Counted from the stretch's first letter, positions 27,211 to 36,846 are shown. The stretch: DNA of 64,000 nt from Opitutaceae bacterium (GCA_016715765.1 JADJZJ010000029.1:1-64000), one strand, 5' to 3'. Numbers and translations: made by a program. Notes: generated from the sequence alone by a model not told the origin.

Positions 27211-29142
27211 ATGAGCACTGTGAACGTCCCCAAACTTTTCGCCGAATTTCCGGCGGCCACTCCGGCCGACTGGCGCAAGGCCGCGGAGGAAGCTCTCGCG
27301 GGTGCGCCCTTTGAAAAGAAACTCATCACCCGGACGCCTGAGGGCATTGATCTCCAGCCCATCTACACGGCTGAGGACACCGCCCGGCTGCCTGAAATGT
27401 GGCCCGGCCTGCCCCCGTTTGCCCGGGGCACCGATCCGCTGGGTCAGCGCACGGAAGGCTGGTACCTTTGCCAGGAGCCGGACACGGCCAGCGCGGCCGC
27501 CTTCAACCAGGCGCTGCTGCATGACCTGCAGCGCGGCCAGAATGCCGTGAGCCTGCCGCTGCATCCCGCGGTGCGGCTCGGCACCCAGGCAACCGGCCGG
27601 GGCCTGCACCTTGCCACCATGGAAGACGTGGAACAGGTCCTGCATGGCGTGGACCTGGCAGCGGTGCCGCTGTTCACGCAGGCCGGCATCGCCGCGCAGC
27701 TGGTCACGTCCCTCCTCACGGGCTGGCTGGACCGCCAGGGCCGGCCGGCGTCCGACCTGCACGGCGCGGTGCTGTCCGATCCCCTCGGAGAACTGGTGGC
27801 CGGCGGGGCGCTGCCGGTGGGATTGCCCCAGATTTATGACGGCATGGTGCGTCACCTCCGCGATGTGCGGCAGGCCGGTCTCGACCTGCGCACGGTCGGG
27901 ATCAATGCCGCGCTCTGGGCCGAGGGCGGGGCGAATGCCGTGCAGGAACTGGCCTTCGGTCTGGCGACCGGCGTCGAGTATCTGCGCGAGTTGCACCGGC
28001 GCGGACTCAGCCTCAACGAAGCCGCGCCGCGTTTCCTCTTCACCCATGCGCTCGGCTCGAACCTTTTCATGGAGATCGCCAAGCTTCGGGCGGCGCGCCT
28101 GCTCTGGGCGCGGGCGGTCGGTGCCGCCGGCGGCGACGCCGCGGCGCAACGGCTGGTCTGCCATGGCCGCACCTCGCGCTGGAACAAGACCGTGCTCGAT
28201 CCGCACGTGAACCTCCTGCGCACGACGACCGAGGCCTTCGCCGGCATCGTCGGCGGCTGCGCCGGCCTGCAGGTCGGCGCCTTCGACGAATGCATCCGGC
28301 CCGCCGACGATTTTTCCCGCCGGCTGGCGCGCAACCTGCAGATCATCCTCGCCGAGGAATGCCAGCTCGGCCGCGTGGTGGATCCCGCCGGCGGTTCCTG
28401 GTACGTGGAAACCCTCACGCAACAGCTCGCCGCCAAGGCCTGGACCCTTTTCCAGGACGTGGAAGCGCGCGGCGGCATGGCCGCCGCCCTGCTCAAGGGC
28501 CACCCGCAGGCGCTGGTCGAGAAGACCGCCGCCGAGCGCCTTTCCGCCGCGGAACTGCGCCGCGACGGCATCATCGGCACCAACCTCCATCCGAACCTGC
28601 GCGAGAAGCTGCCCGTGGTCGAAACCGTACCACCCACTTCGGCCGTGCCGGGCGCCGCCGTCACGGTGCAGCCGCTCACGCCCCGCCGCCGCGCCGAGCC
28701 GTTCGAGGCCCTGCGCCGCCGCACCGAGGCGCACCTTGCGCGCACGGGTGCCCGGCCCAAGGTCTTCCTCGCCACCTTCGGCCCGCGCAAGCAGCACGCG
28801 CCCCGCGCCGAATTCTCGGCCGGCTTTTTCGCCGCCGGCGGTTTCGAGACCGTCTCCGCCAAGAGCAGCGAAACGGCCGCGTCGGCCGCGTCGGCGGCCC
28901 TCGCCTCCGGCGCGCCGGTCGTCGTGCTCTGCTCGACCGACGACACCTATCCGGTCCTCGTGCCGCCCTGCGCACAGGCCCTCAAGGCGGCGGCCAATCC
29001 GCCGCTCGTCGTGCTGGCCGGCCTGCCCGCCACGCCCGAGTTGCAGGCGCAGTTCAAGTCCGCCGGCGTGGATGAGTTCATCCACGTGCGCGCCAACTGC
29101 CCGAAGCTGCTCGACGGCTTCCTGACCCGCCTCGGCCTCTGA
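27211..29142 (+). CDS. mutA: Methylmalonyl-CoA mutase, small (beta) subunit
   Basis: 643 residues. The TIM-barrel domain is complete, but the C-terminal cobalamin-type domain lacks the D-x-H-x-x-G base-off motif; the matching place reads A-T-F-G-P-R-K-Q-H-A-P. This loss is normal for the non-catalytic subunit of heterodimeric mutases such as that of Propionibacterium. It pairs with MutB to interconvert succinyl-CoA and (R)-methylmalonyl-CoA. It begins 7 bp after the carboxyltransferase gene, and mutB begins 14 bp after it. Confidence 0.9.
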   Translation: MSTVNVPKLFAEFPAATPADWRKAAEEALAGAPFEKKLITRTPEGIDLQPIYTAEDTARLPEMWPGLPPFARGTDPLGQRTEGWYLCQEPDTASAAAFNQALLHDLQRGQNAVSLPLHPAVRLGTQATGRGLHLATMEDVEQVLHGVDLAAVPLFTQAGIAAQLVTSLLTGWLDRQGRPASDLHGAVLSDPLGELVAGGALPVGLPQIYDGMVRHLRDVRQAGLDLRTVGINAALWAEGGANAVQELAFGLATGVEYLRELHRRGLSLNEAAPRFLFTHALGSNLFMEIAKLRAARLLWARAVGAAGGDAAAQRLVCHGRTSRWNKTVLDPHVNLLRTTTEAFAGIVGGCAGLQVGAFDECIRPADDFSRRLARNLQIILAEECQLGRVVDPAGGSWYVETLTQQLAAKAWTLFQDVEARGGMAAALLKGHPQALVEKTAAERLSAAELRRDGIIGTNLHPNLREKLPVVETVPPTSAVPGAAVTVQPLTPRRRAEPFEALRRRTEAHLARTGARPKVFLATFGPRKQHAPRAEFSAGFFAAGGFETVSAKSSETAASAASAALASGAPVVVLCSTDDTYPVLVPPCAQALKAAANPPLVVLAGLPATPELQAQFKSAGVDEFIHVRANCPKLLDGFLTRLGL

Positions 29143-29156
29143 CCGCATCCTCCGCC

Positions 29157-31358
29157 ATGAACTTTCCCGATTACACCACCCTAGAACTCAATCCCACGCC
29201 CGCGGACGACACCCCGGTGGTCGCCGGTCCGACGGTCACCGACTGGGAGGCTGCCGTCCATGCGACCGCCCCCGCGCCGGCGGCGCTCGCCGACTGGCAG
29301 ACCATCGAGCAGATTCCGGTCAAGCCGGTCTACGGCCCCGCGGACCTGCGCGGCGTCGAGCACCTCGGCTACACCGCCGGCATCGCGCCCTTCCTGCGCG
29401 GCCCGTACGCCTCCATGTACGTGCTCAAGCCGTGGACCATCCGCCAGTACGCGGGCTTCTCCACCGCCACCGAGTCGAACGCCTTCTACAAGCGCAACCT
29501 CGCCGCCGGCCAGATGGGCCTGTCCGTGGCCTTCGACCTCGCGACCCACCGCGGCTACGACAGCGACCATCCGCGCGTCGTCGGTGACGTCGGCAAGGCC
29601 GGCGTCGCCGTGGACAGCGTCCTCGACATGCAGGCGCTCTTCGCCGGCATCCCGCTCGACCGCATCAGCGTCTCCATGACGATGAACGGCGCGGTGCTGC
29701 CGGTGCTGGCGTTCTACATCGTCGCGGCGATGGAGCAGGGCGTGAAGCCCGAGCAGCTCGCCGGCACGATCCAGAACGACATCCTCAAGGAGTACATGGT
29801 GCGGAACACCTACATCTATCCGCCCATCCCCTCGATGAAGATCATCGCGGACATCTTCGAGTACACGTCGCAGAAGATGCCGAAATTCAACTCCATCTCC
29901 ATCTCCGGCTACCACATGCAGGAGGCCGGCGCCACGGCCGACCTCGAACTCGCGTACACGCTCGCCGACGGCCTCGAATACCTGCGCACCGGCATCAAGG
30001 CCGGCATCGACATTGACGCCTTTGCGCCGCGCCTCTCGTTCTTCTGGGCGCAGGGCAAGAACCTCTTCATGGAGGTCGCCAAGATGCGCGCCGGCCGCCT
30101 GCTCTGGGCCAGGCTCGTGAAGCAGTTCAATCCCAAGAACCCGAAGTCCATGGCGCTGCGCACGCATTCGCAGACGTCGGGCTGGTCGCTCACCGAGCAG
30201 GACCCGTTCAACAACGTCGCGCGCACCTGCGTCGAGGCCATGGCCGCCACGCTCGGGCACACGCAGAGCCTGCACACCAACTCCCTCGACGAGGCCATCG
30301 CGCTGCCGACCGATTTCTCGGCCCGCATCGCGCGCAACACCCAGCTGTTCCTGCAGGCCGAGTCGGGCATTTGCAGCGTCGTCGATCCCTGGGGCGGCAG
30401 CTACTACGTCGAGCGCCTCACGCACGAGCTCGTGCACAAGGCCTGGGCGCACATCGAGGAGGTCGAGAAGCTCGGCGGCATGGCCAAGGCCATCGAGACC
30501 GGCCTGCCCAAGCTCCGCATCGAGGAGGCCGCCGCCCGCCGGCAGGCCATGATCGATTCCGGGCAGGAGACCATCGTCGGCGTCAACAAGCACCGCCTCG
30601 AACAGGAGGACCCGATGGAGATCCTGGAGGTGGACAACTCCGCGGTCCGCGAATCGCAGATCAAACAGCTCAAGGAACTCAAGGCCGCCCGCGACAGCGC
30701 CGCCGTGGCGCGCTGCCTCGCCGCGCTCACCGCTGCCGCCAAATCGGGCGAGGGCAACCTGCTCGCGCTCAGCATCGAGGCGGCCAGGGCCCGCGCCACG
30801 CTGGGTGAAATTTCCGACGCACTGGAGGTTGTCTATGGCCGCTACAAGGCCCAGATACGTACCGTGTCCGGCATCTACAACCGCGCCTATTCCGGCGGCC
30901 ATTCCGAAGTGTCCCGCGTCCGCGAGATGGCGGATGCCTTCGCCGCCCGCGAGGGCCGGCGTCCGCGCATCCTCATCGCCAAGCTCGGCCAGGACGGCCA
31001 CGACCGCGGTGCCAAGGTGGTCGCCACCGCCATGGCCGACATGGGCTTCGACGTGGACATCGGGCCGCTGTTCCAGACCCCGGAGGAAGCCGCGCGCGAT
31101 GCGGTGGAAAACGACGTCCACATCGTCGCGATGAGTTCGCTGGCCGGCGGACACAAGACGTTGCTCCCGCAACTCGTGGGCGAGCTCAGGAAGCACGGCC
31201 GGGAGGACATCCTGGTCGTCGCCGGCGGGGTGATCCCCGCCCAGGACTACACCTTCCTTTACGATCATGGCGCCGCGGCGGTCTTTGGCCCCGGCACCCC
31301 GGTACCGCGGTCCGCCGCCCTGCTGCTGGAAAAACTCGGTGCGGGCGGGGTTGACTGA
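29157..31358 (+). CDS. mutB: Methylmalonyl-CoA mutase, large (alpha) catalytic subunit
   Basis: 733 residues, standard length. The substrate barrel includes T-M-N-G-A-V-L-P and S-G-Y-H-M-Q-E-A-G-A; the C-terminal B12 domain has the histidine ligand motif D613-G-H615-D-R-G618 and a downstream S-S-L-A-G-G-H. Adenosylcobalamin-dependent radical rearrangement between succinyl-CoA and (R)-methylmalonyl-CoA. Strong identity to the family throughout. It is followed by the MeaB chaperone, which protects the B12 enzyme. Confidence 0.97.
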   Translation: MNFPDYTTLELNPTPADDTPVVAGPTVTDWEAAVHATAPAPAALADWQTIEQIPVKPVYGPADLRGVEHLGYTAGIAPFLRGPYASMYVLKPWTIRQYAGFSTATESNAFYKRNLAAGQMGLSVAFDLATHRGYDSDHPRVVGDVGKAGVAVDSVLDMQALFAGIPLDRISVSMTMNGAVLPVLAFYIVAAMEQGVKPEQLAGTIQNDILKEYMVRNTYIYPPIPSMKIIADIFEYTSQKMPKFNSISISGYHMQEAGATADLELAYTLADGLEYLRTGIKAGIDIDAFAPRLSFFWAQGKNLFMEVAKMRAGRLLWARLVKQFNPKNPKSMALRTHSQTSGWSLTEQDPFNNVARTCVEAMAATLGHTQSLHTNSLDEAIALPTDFSARIARNTQLFLQAESGICSVVDPWGGSYYVERLTHELVHKAWAHIEEVEKLGGMAKAIETGLPKLRIEEAAARRQAMIDSGQETIVGVNKHRLEQEDPMEILEVDNSAVRESQIKQLKELKAARDSAAVARCLAALTAAAKSGEGNLLALSIEAARARATLGEISDALEVVYGRYKAQIRTVSGIYNRAYSGGHSEVSRVREMADAFAAREGRRPRILIAKLGQDGHDRGAKVVATAMADMGFDVDIGPLFQTPEEAARDAVENDVHIVAMSSLAGGHKTLLPQLVGELRKHGREDILVVAGGVIPAQDYTFLYDHGAAAVFGPGTPVPRSAALLLEKLGAGGVD

Positions 31359-31419
31359 GGACGGCACCTTCCCGGACAGTGATGTCCGTCGCGCCAGGCC
31401 CCGGCGCGACGCCACACCC

Positions 31420-32523
31420 GTGAACTCCGCAGCCTCACGACCCGATTGGGTGCCGGCGAATGCCGGTCAGGAATTCACGACCCATGTCGTGCCGGGCAAA
31501 GCCGCGCCCGCGCCCCATCGCCGGCCGGTCAAGCGGCGGAGTGCCGACAAGGCCGAGGCCCTGGCCGCCGCCATCCGCGGTGGCGACCGTGGTGCTCTGG
31601 CGCGCGGCATCACGCTCATCGAAAGCCGCGCTGCGACGCACCGCGCCGCCGCCGACGAACTCCTGCACCTGCTCACCCCCCAGTCCGGCGGAGCCATGCG
31701 CGTGGGCGTGACCGGCGCCCCGGGCGCGGGCAAGAGCACCTTCATCGATGCGCTCGGCGTGCAGCTCTGCGACGCCGGCCGGCGCGTGGCCGTGCTGTCC
31801 GTGGACCCGAGCAGCCCGGTGACGCACGGGAGCATCCTGGGTGACAAGACCCGCATGGAAAACCTGTCCCGCCGGCCGCAGGCGTTCATCCGCCCCTCGC
31901 CGAGCGGCGGCGAACTCGGCGGCGTGGCGCGACGCACCCGCGAGACGATCGTGCTCTGCGAGGCTGCCGGCTTCGATGTCGTGCTGGTCGAGACCGTGGG
32001 CGTGGGCCAGAGCGAGGTGCTCGTCCGCGGCATGGTGGACTGTTTCCTCGTGCTGCTGCTGGCCGGGGCGGGGGACGAATTGCAGGGCATCAAGAAGGGC
32101 ATCCTCGAACTCGCCGACCTTCTGGCCGTCAACAAGGCCGACGGCGACAATCGCGCGCGCGCGGAAGCCGCGCAGCGGGAGTTTGGCCGGGCGTTGCATT
32201 ACCTCGCTCCGCCCGCCGGGGCCTGGCAGCCGCAGGTGCTGGCGTGTTCGTCCGTGACCGGCGAGGGCATTGCCGGGGTTTGGACGACCGTGGAAAAGTT
32301 TTTCGCACTGAGCCGGGAAAGCGGGGAGTTTGCCGTCCGGCGGCAGGCGCAGGCGCTCGCCTGGCTGGATGCGCTCGTCACCGAGGGCCTCCGCGAGACC
32401 TACACCCGGCGGAGCGGACTGGCCCCGCTCGCCGCGGAAATCGAGGCCCAGGTCCGCACCGGGCTGCTGCCCGCTCCCGAGGGTGCGCGCCGGCTGCTCG
32501 CGGCCGCCGGTTTTGCCCCATGA
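31420..32523 (+). CDS. meaB: MeaB/ArgK-type GTPase, mutase chaperone
   Basis: About 367 residues. Walker A is G-A-P-G-A-G-K-S-T (about 99-107), with the family motif D-P-S-S-P-V-T-H-G-S-I-L-G-D-K-T-R-M, switch region V-E-T-V-G-V-G-Q-S-E, and base-specificity motif N-K-A-D. MeaB guards and reloads methylmalonyl-CoA mutase. The start is uncertain: family similarity begins about 44 residues after the GTG at 31420 that I use, and an open frame extends back into mutB. Spacing from mutB (61 bp) is larger than elsewhere in the cluster. Confidence 0.88.
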   Translation: MNSAASRPDWVPANAGQEFTTHVVPGKAAPAPHRRPVKRRSADKAEALAAAIRGGDRGALARGITLIESRAATHRAAADELLHLLTPQSGGAMRVGVTGAPGAGKSTFIDALGVQLCDAGRRVAVLSVDPSSPVTHGSILGDKTRMENLSRRPQAFIRPSPSGGELGGVARRTRETIVLCEAAGFDVVLVETVGVGQSEVLVRGMVDCFLVLLLAGAGDELQGIKKGILELADLLAVNKADGDNRARAEAAQREFGRALHYLAPPAGAWQPQVLACSSVTGEGIAGVWTTVEKFFALSRESGEFAVRRQAQALAWLDALVTEGLRETYTRRSGLAPLAAEIEAQVRTGLLPAPEGARRLLAAAGFAP

Positions 32524-32620
32524 ATATTTTACCCTGCATGCGCACTGCTGGCCAAGATTCGCGCAGTCACGGCTGCACGGCATTGGCTAGAATGCGACCG
32601 TCCCGAAATCCCTTTTTACC

Positions 32621-33043
32621 ATGATCCAATCCATCGACCATCTGGGCATCGCCGTTCGCTCCCTTGACGAGGCGGTGCCGCTGTACGAAAAGGCGCTGGG
32701 GCTGACCTGCCTCGGCCGTGAGGAAGTCGCCTCGCAGAAGGTGCGGACGGCCTTCTTCGACGTCGGCGGGGTGCATCTGGAACTCCTTGAGCCCACGTCG
32801 CCGGACGGGCCCATCGCCAAGTTTCTCGCCGACAAGGGCGAGGGCATCCACCACATCGCTTTCCGCACCGACGACATCGGCGCGCAGCTCAAGCAGGCGG
32901 CCGGAGCCGGCGTGCGCCTCATCCACGAACAGCCCTTTGAGGGCGCGGCCGGGAAAATGGTCGCCTTCCTGCACCCGAAGTCCACGCGGGGAGTCCTCAC
33001 CGAACTGTGCGCGCTGAAGCCCGGCGCGCCCGCCGCCCACTGA
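32621..33043 (+). CDS. mce: Methylmalonyl-CoA epimerase
   Basis: 140 residues, vicinal oxygen chelate (glyoxalase) fold. Metal ligands fit the family: H7 in I-D-H-L-G-I-A-V, the H-L-E-L-L-E-P strand near 52-58, H77-H78 in G-I-H-H-I-A-F and E128 in L-T-E-L-C. It interconverts (R)- and (S)-methylmalonyl-CoA between the mutase and the carboxyltransferase. It sits between meaB and mmdA, the expected place. Confidence 0.93.
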   Translation: MIQSIDHLGIAVRSLDEAVPLYEKALGLTCLGREEVASQKVRTAFFDVGGVHLELLEPTSPDGPIAKFLADKGEGIHHIAFRTDDIGAQLKQAAGAGVRLIHEQPFEGAAGKMVAFLHPKSTRGVLTELCALKPGAPAAH

Positions 33044-33061
33044 TTTTGGAGGAACATCACC

Positions 33062-34615
33062 ATGAGCATCGCTCCCGCCTTCCTGACGCAACTCGCTGAA
33101 AAGCGCCGCATCGCCCTCGCCGCCGGCGGCGAGGACAAACTCGCCGCCCGCCGGGCCAAGGGCCAGATGGGCGCCCGTGAGCGCCTCGTGACGCTCTTCG
33201 ACCCCCATACCTTCATGGAATGGGGCATGCACGCGGATCACGACTGCCACGACTTCGGGCTGGAGGACAAGTCCTTCCCGGGCGACGGCGTCGTCACCGG
33301 CGTCGGCTATGTCTCCGGCCGGCCGGTCGCGGCCTTCAGCCAGGACTTCACCGTCTGCGGCGGCTCGCTGGGCCGCATCCACTCCAAGAAGATCTGCGAC
33401 CTCATGGACTACGCCATGAAGGTCGGCATGCCCATCCTCGGCATCAACGATTCCGGCGGCGCGCGCATCCAGGAAGGCGACGACTCCCTTTCCGGCTACG
33501 GCCAGGTCTTCTTCCGCAACGTGCAGGCCTCGGGCCTCGTGCCGCAGATCTCCATCATCGCCGGCCCCTGCGCGGGCGGCGCGGCCTACAGCCCGGCGCT
33601 CACCGACTTCGTCATCATGACGAAGACCAACGCCAACATGTTCATCTGCGGCCCCGATGTCATCAAGGCCGCCACCGGCCAGACCGTGACGATGGACGAG
33701 GTGGGCAGCGCGACCGTGCATGCCTCGGTGAATGGCAACATCCACTTCGTGGCCGACAACGATGCGCACGCCCTCCAGCTCGCGCGCAGGCTCCTCTCGT
33801 TCCTGCCCAACAACAACGCCGGCGACCCGTTGCACAAGGCCGTTTCCCAGCTCGATCTCTCGCCCGACCCGGTGCTCAACGACCTCGTGCCCTCCGATCC
33901 GAAGGCGGCGGTGGACATCCTGAAGGTCATCGCCCGGCTGGTGGACGAGGGCGATTTCTTCGAGGTGCAGCGCGACTGGGCCAAGAACATCGTCATCGGC
34001 TTCGGCCGCATCCAGGGCATCGTCTGCGGCATCGTGGCCAACCAGTCCGCGGTGAAGGCCGGCACCCTGGACATTGATTCCTCCGACAAGGCCGCGCGGT
34101 TCATCCGCACCTGCAACGTCTACAGCATTCCGCTGGTGACGCTGGTGGACATCCCGGGCTTCATGCCCGGCCTGCAGCAGGAGCGCGGCGGCATCATCCG
34201 CCACGGCGCGAAGATGCTCTTCGCCTACGCCGCGGCCACCGTGCCGAAGCTCACGGTCATCCTGCGCAAGGCCTACGGCGGCGCCTACCTTGCAATGTGC
34301 AGCGCCGACATGGGGGCCGACGCCGTCTACGCCTGGCCCACCGCCGAGATCGCCGTCATGGGCGCCGAGGGTGCGGTGAAGGTGCTCTACAAGCGCGAAA
34401 TCGCCGCGGCCAAGGATCCGAAGGCCAAGGAGGCCGAGCTCGCCGCCGAGTACCGGGCGAAGTTTTCCTCGCCCTTCCAGGCCGCGCGCAAGGGCATGAT
34501 CACCGACGTGATCGAGCCGGCGCAAACCCGGGCGACGCTCGCCATGGCGCTCCGCAACACGCTGTCCAAGCGCGAGACGCGCCCGCCCAAGAAGCACGGC
34601 AACATGCCGCTCTGA
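33062..34615 (+). CDS. mmdA: Methylmalonyl-CoA carboxyltransferase/decarboxylase alpha subunit (MmdA/12S type)
   Basis: 517 residues, two crotonase-like carboxyltransferase halves. Oxyanion-hole regions are visible as N-D-S-G-G-A-R-I-Q-E-G and G-P-C-A-G-G-A-A-Y-S-P in the first half and D-I-P-G-F-M-P-G and Y-G-G-A-Y-L-A-M in the second. It transfers CO2 between (S)-methylmalonyl-CoA and biotin. Homologues include propionyl-CoA carboxylase beta and the 12S transcarboxylase subunit; the adjoining carrier and pump genes favour methylmalonyl-CoA decarboxylase. A good ribosome site, GGAGG, lies about 10 bp before the ATG. Confidence 0.93.
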   Translation: MSIAPAFLTQLAEKRRIALAAGGEDKLAARRAKGQMGARERLVTLFDPHTFMEWGMHADHDCHDFGLEDKSFPGDGVVTGVGYVSGRPVAAFSQDFTVCGGSLGRIHSKKICDLMDYAMKVGMPILGINDSGGARIQEGDDSLSGYGQVFFRNVQASGLVPQISIIAGPCAGGAAYSPALTDFVIMTKTNANMFICGPDVIKAATGQTVTMDEVGSATVHASVNGNIHFVADNDAHALQLARRLLSFLPNNNAGDPLHKAVSQLDLSPDPVLNDLVPSDPKAAVDILKVIARLVDEGDFFEVQRDWAKNIVIGFGRIQGIVCGIVANQSAVKAGTLDIDSSDKAARFIRTCNVYSIPLVTLVDIPGFMPGLQQERGGIIRHGAKMLFAYAAATVPKLTVILRKAYGGAYLAMCSADMGADAVYAWPTAEIAVMGAEGAVKVLYKREIAAAKDPKAKEAELAAEYRAKFSSPFQAARKGMITDVIEPAQTRATLAMALRNTLSKRETRPPKKHGNMPL

Positions 34616-34637
34616 AAAACTTCACTCACCTCTACTC

Positions 34638-35033
34638 ATGAAAAAGCTTCGCATAACCGTTGATGGTAAAACCTTCGATGTGACCGTCGAGATGCTCGAC
34701 GCTCCGGCCGCCGCCACCGCGGCGGCCCCTGTGTCCGTGGCCTCGGTGGCCCCGGCCGCAGTGAGCGCCCCGGTGGCTCCGGCCCCGGCCCGGCCGGCCG
34801 CGCCGGCGGCTGCGGCAACGGCGGGAGCCGTCCCGAGCCCGCTCGCGGGCAAGGTCGTCTCCATTGACGTCAAAATCGGCCAATCCGTGGCCGAGGGGAC
34901 GCAGTTGCTGACCCTCGAGGCCATGAAGATGAACACCTTTGTCTATGCGCCCAAGGCCGGTACCGTGGCCGCGGTGCATGTAAACCCGGGTGATGCGGTC
35001 GAGGAAGGGGCCGCGCTGCTCACGCTCAGCTGA
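34638..35033 (+). CDS. Biotin carboxyl carrier protein (MmdC/1.3S type)
   Basis: 131 residues. A short N-terminal beta segment (K-L-R-I-T-V-D-G-K) is followed by a 40-residue Ala/Pro/Val linker and a biotinyl domain with E-A-M-K97-M-N, the biotinylated lysine. The N-terminal beta segment resembles the C-terminal end of the first carboxyltransferase in this cluster. One carrier appears to serve both carboxyltransferases. It starts 22 bp after mmdA. Confidence 0.93.
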   Translation: MKKLRITVDGKTFDVTVEMLDAPAAATAAAPVSVASVAPAAVSAPVAPAPARPAAPAAAATAGAVPSPLAGKVVSIDVKIGQSVAEGTQLLTLEAMKMNTFVYAPKAGTVAAVHVNPGDAVEEGAALLTLS

Positions 35034-35072
35034 GGCTCCGGCCCCGGCACGTGCCCAGTCGCTCCCATCGCG

Positions 35073-35462
35073 ATGCACTCCCTCCTCATCACCTTGTCGC
35101 CCCGACTGCTCGGGGCCTTGTCCGAACATCCCGGCCTGTCCGAATCCATCCCTTTCCAACTGACCGGGCTCATGGTGGTCTTCACCGCGCTCGGCCTGAT
35201 CTGGTTGGTTCTAACCGTGGTCGGCCAATTCTTCAAACGGACGGCTCCCGCTCCGGTCGTGCCAGCTCCGGCTGTCACGGCGCCGGTGCCGGTGTCGGCG
35301 CCTGACTCTTTGCCCCCGGAACTCATCGCGGTCATCGCCGCGACCGTGCGCGTTTCGCTCGAGGGACCGTACCGCATCCAGGCGATCGTCCCGGTGCCCG
35401 CCGGCCAGGACTGGGCCCACGAGGGCCGTCGCCAAATCTTCGCTTCCCACCAGGTCCGCTAA
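35073..35462 (+). CDS. Sodium-pump decarboxylase gamma subunit (OadG/MmdD type)
   Basis: 129 residues with one membrane helix at about 30-52 (L-M-V-V-F-T-A-L-G-L-I-W-L-V-L-T-V-V), then a Pro/Ala/Val linker and a soluble tail that contains A-V-I-A-A-T-V-R, a pattern common in OadG proteins. Gamma chains hold the carboxyltransferase and carrier to the membrane pump. Small and divergent as usual; placement 12 bp before the beta subunit supports the call. Confidence 0.8.
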   Translation: MHSLLITLSPRLLGALSEHPGLSESIPFQLTGLMVVFTALGLIWLVLTVVGQFFKRTAPAPVVPAPAVTAPVPVSAPDSLPPELIAVIAATVRVSLEGPYRIQAIVPVPAGQDWAHEGRRQIFASHQVR

Positions 35463-35474
35463 ACCGCCACTCCC

Positions 35475-36725
35475 ATGCTACAAGGACTATTGGATTACTT
35501 TACCACCACGGGCTTCGCCCTGCTCACCTGGAAAATGCTGGTGATGTGGGTGATTGCCGGGGTGCTGCTCTGGCTGGCCATCGCCAAGGGCTTCGAGCCC
35601 CTGCTGCTCGTGCCCATCGCCTTCGGTGCGCTCATCGCCAACCTGCCGACCCGCGGTGTCATCACCGCCGAAATGCAACCCAACGGGGTGTATGAGAGCG
35701 CCACCTTCAAGATCGAGGGCCAAGTGCTGGAGCCTGCTCCCGGGACGGTTCCCGTGGCCGGCGAACCCGTGACGCAGGTCGTGAAAGTCACCCGGGTCGA
35801 GGGCGGGCTCTACGACTTCATCTCGCAGGGCATCAAGCTCGAGCTGTTTCCGCCGCTGATCTTCCTCGGGGTCGGTGCGTTGACCGATTTCGGACCGCTC
35901 ATCGCCATGCCGCGAACTCTGTTTCTCGGGGCGGCGGCGCAACTGGGACTTTTCGTGACCTTCATGGGTGCCGGGCTCCTCGGGTTCACCGCCAAGCAGG
36001 CGGCCTCCATCGGCATCATTGGTGGCGCGGACGGCCCGACGGCCATCTTCCTCACCAACAAGCTCGCGCCCGAACTGCTCGGCGCGGTCGCGGTCGCGGC
36101 CTACAGCTACATGTCGCTCGTGCCACTCATCCAGCCGCCCATCATGCGCCTGCTGACCACCCACAAGGAGCGGCGCATCCGCATGAAGTCGCTGCGATCG
36201 GTCTCCAAGCTGGAAAAGCTGATCTTTGCGGTCGCGGTGATGATCATCTGCATCCTGCTGGTGCCCGATGCCTCGGCGCTGATCGCCATGCTCATGTTCG
36301 GTAACTTCCTGCGCGAGTGCGCGGTGACGGAGCGACTGGTGAAGGCCTCGCAGAACGAGATCATCAACGTGCTGACCATCTTCCTGGGCACCAGCGTGGG
36401 CATCACGATGGCGGCTGAGAGCTTCCTCGCACCCGAGACCCTCAAGATCATCGTGCTCGGCGTCATCGCCTTTGGCTTCTCAACGGCGGGCGGCGTGCTC
36501 ATGGCCAAGGTCATGAACGTGATGTCGCCGAACAATCCCGTGAATCCCCTGATCGGTTCGGCGGGCGTATCGGCGGTGCCGATGGCGGCGCGCGTCTCGC
36601 ACAACGAGGGCCAGAAATACGACTCGGGCAACTACCTGCTCATGCACGCGATGGGGCCGAATGTGGCCGGCGTGATTGGCACGGCGGTGGCGGCGGGGTA
36701 TTTCCTGTCCACGCTGGGGCATTGA
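35475..36725 (+). CDS. Sodium ion-translocating decarboxylase beta subunit (OadB/MmdB type)
   Basis: 416 residues, about ten membrane helices. Signature motifs: W-L-A-I-A-K-G-F-E-P-L-L-L-V-P, F-L-G-V-G-A-L-T-D-F-G-P, G-G-A-D186-G-P-T-A-I-F with the Na+-coupling aspartate, M-F-G-N-F-L-R-E-C and N-P-L-I-G-S-A-G-V-S-A-V-P-M-A-A-R. It decarboxylates carboxybiotin and exports Na+, turning the free energy of decarboxylation into a gradient. Residues about 60-110 are a variable loop. Confidence 0.95.
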   Translation: MLQGLLDYFTTTGFALLTWKMLVMWVIAGVLLWLAIAKGFEPLLLVPIAFGALIANLPTRGVITAEMQPNGVYESATFKIEGQVLEPAPGTVPVAGEPVTQVVKVTRVEGGLYDFISQGIKLELFPPLIFLGVGALTDFGPLIAMPRTLFLGAAAQLGLFVTFMGAGLLGFTAKQAASIGIIGGADGPTAIFLTNKLAPELLGAVAVAAYSYMSLVPLIQPPIMRLLTTHKERRIRMKSLRSVSKLEKLIFAVAVMIICILLVPDASALIAMLMFGNFLRECAVTERLVKASQNEIINVLTIFLGTSVGITMAAESFLAPETLKIIVLGVIAFGFSTAGGVLMAKVMNVMSPNNPVNPLIGSAGVSAVPMAARVSHNEGQKYDSGNYLLMHAMGPNVAGVIGTAVAAGYFLSTLGH

Positions 36726-36751
36726 GGAAGGGAGCAAGCCAGCCGTGCCGG

Positions 36752-36846
36752 CAAAACCCGACAAGGCAGGCCGCGAGCTTGCTCACGCTCAATCCGCGCC
36801 CGCAAGCGGGCGGCCTACCGCAGCGCCTGCAAGCAGGCGGCCTATT
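36752..36846. repeat. GCAAGCGGGCGGCCTA repeat ahead of biotin ligase
   Basis: Two near-identical units (GCAAGCGGGCGGCCTA at 36802-36817 and GCAAGCAGGCGGCCTA at 36829-36844), preceded by GGCAGGCCGCGAGCTTGCTC. Similar words occur at 56002-56035 and 58650-58704. It occupies the gap between the pump beta gene and birA. Confidence 0.65.

Noticed and set aside
29181..31415. A 744-codon open frame antisense to mutB
   Set aside because: GC-rich third positions leave few stops on the opposite strand; the translation has no family features, while mutB is beyond doubt. The same holds for antisense frames over mutA, mmdA, msbA and the oppA genes.
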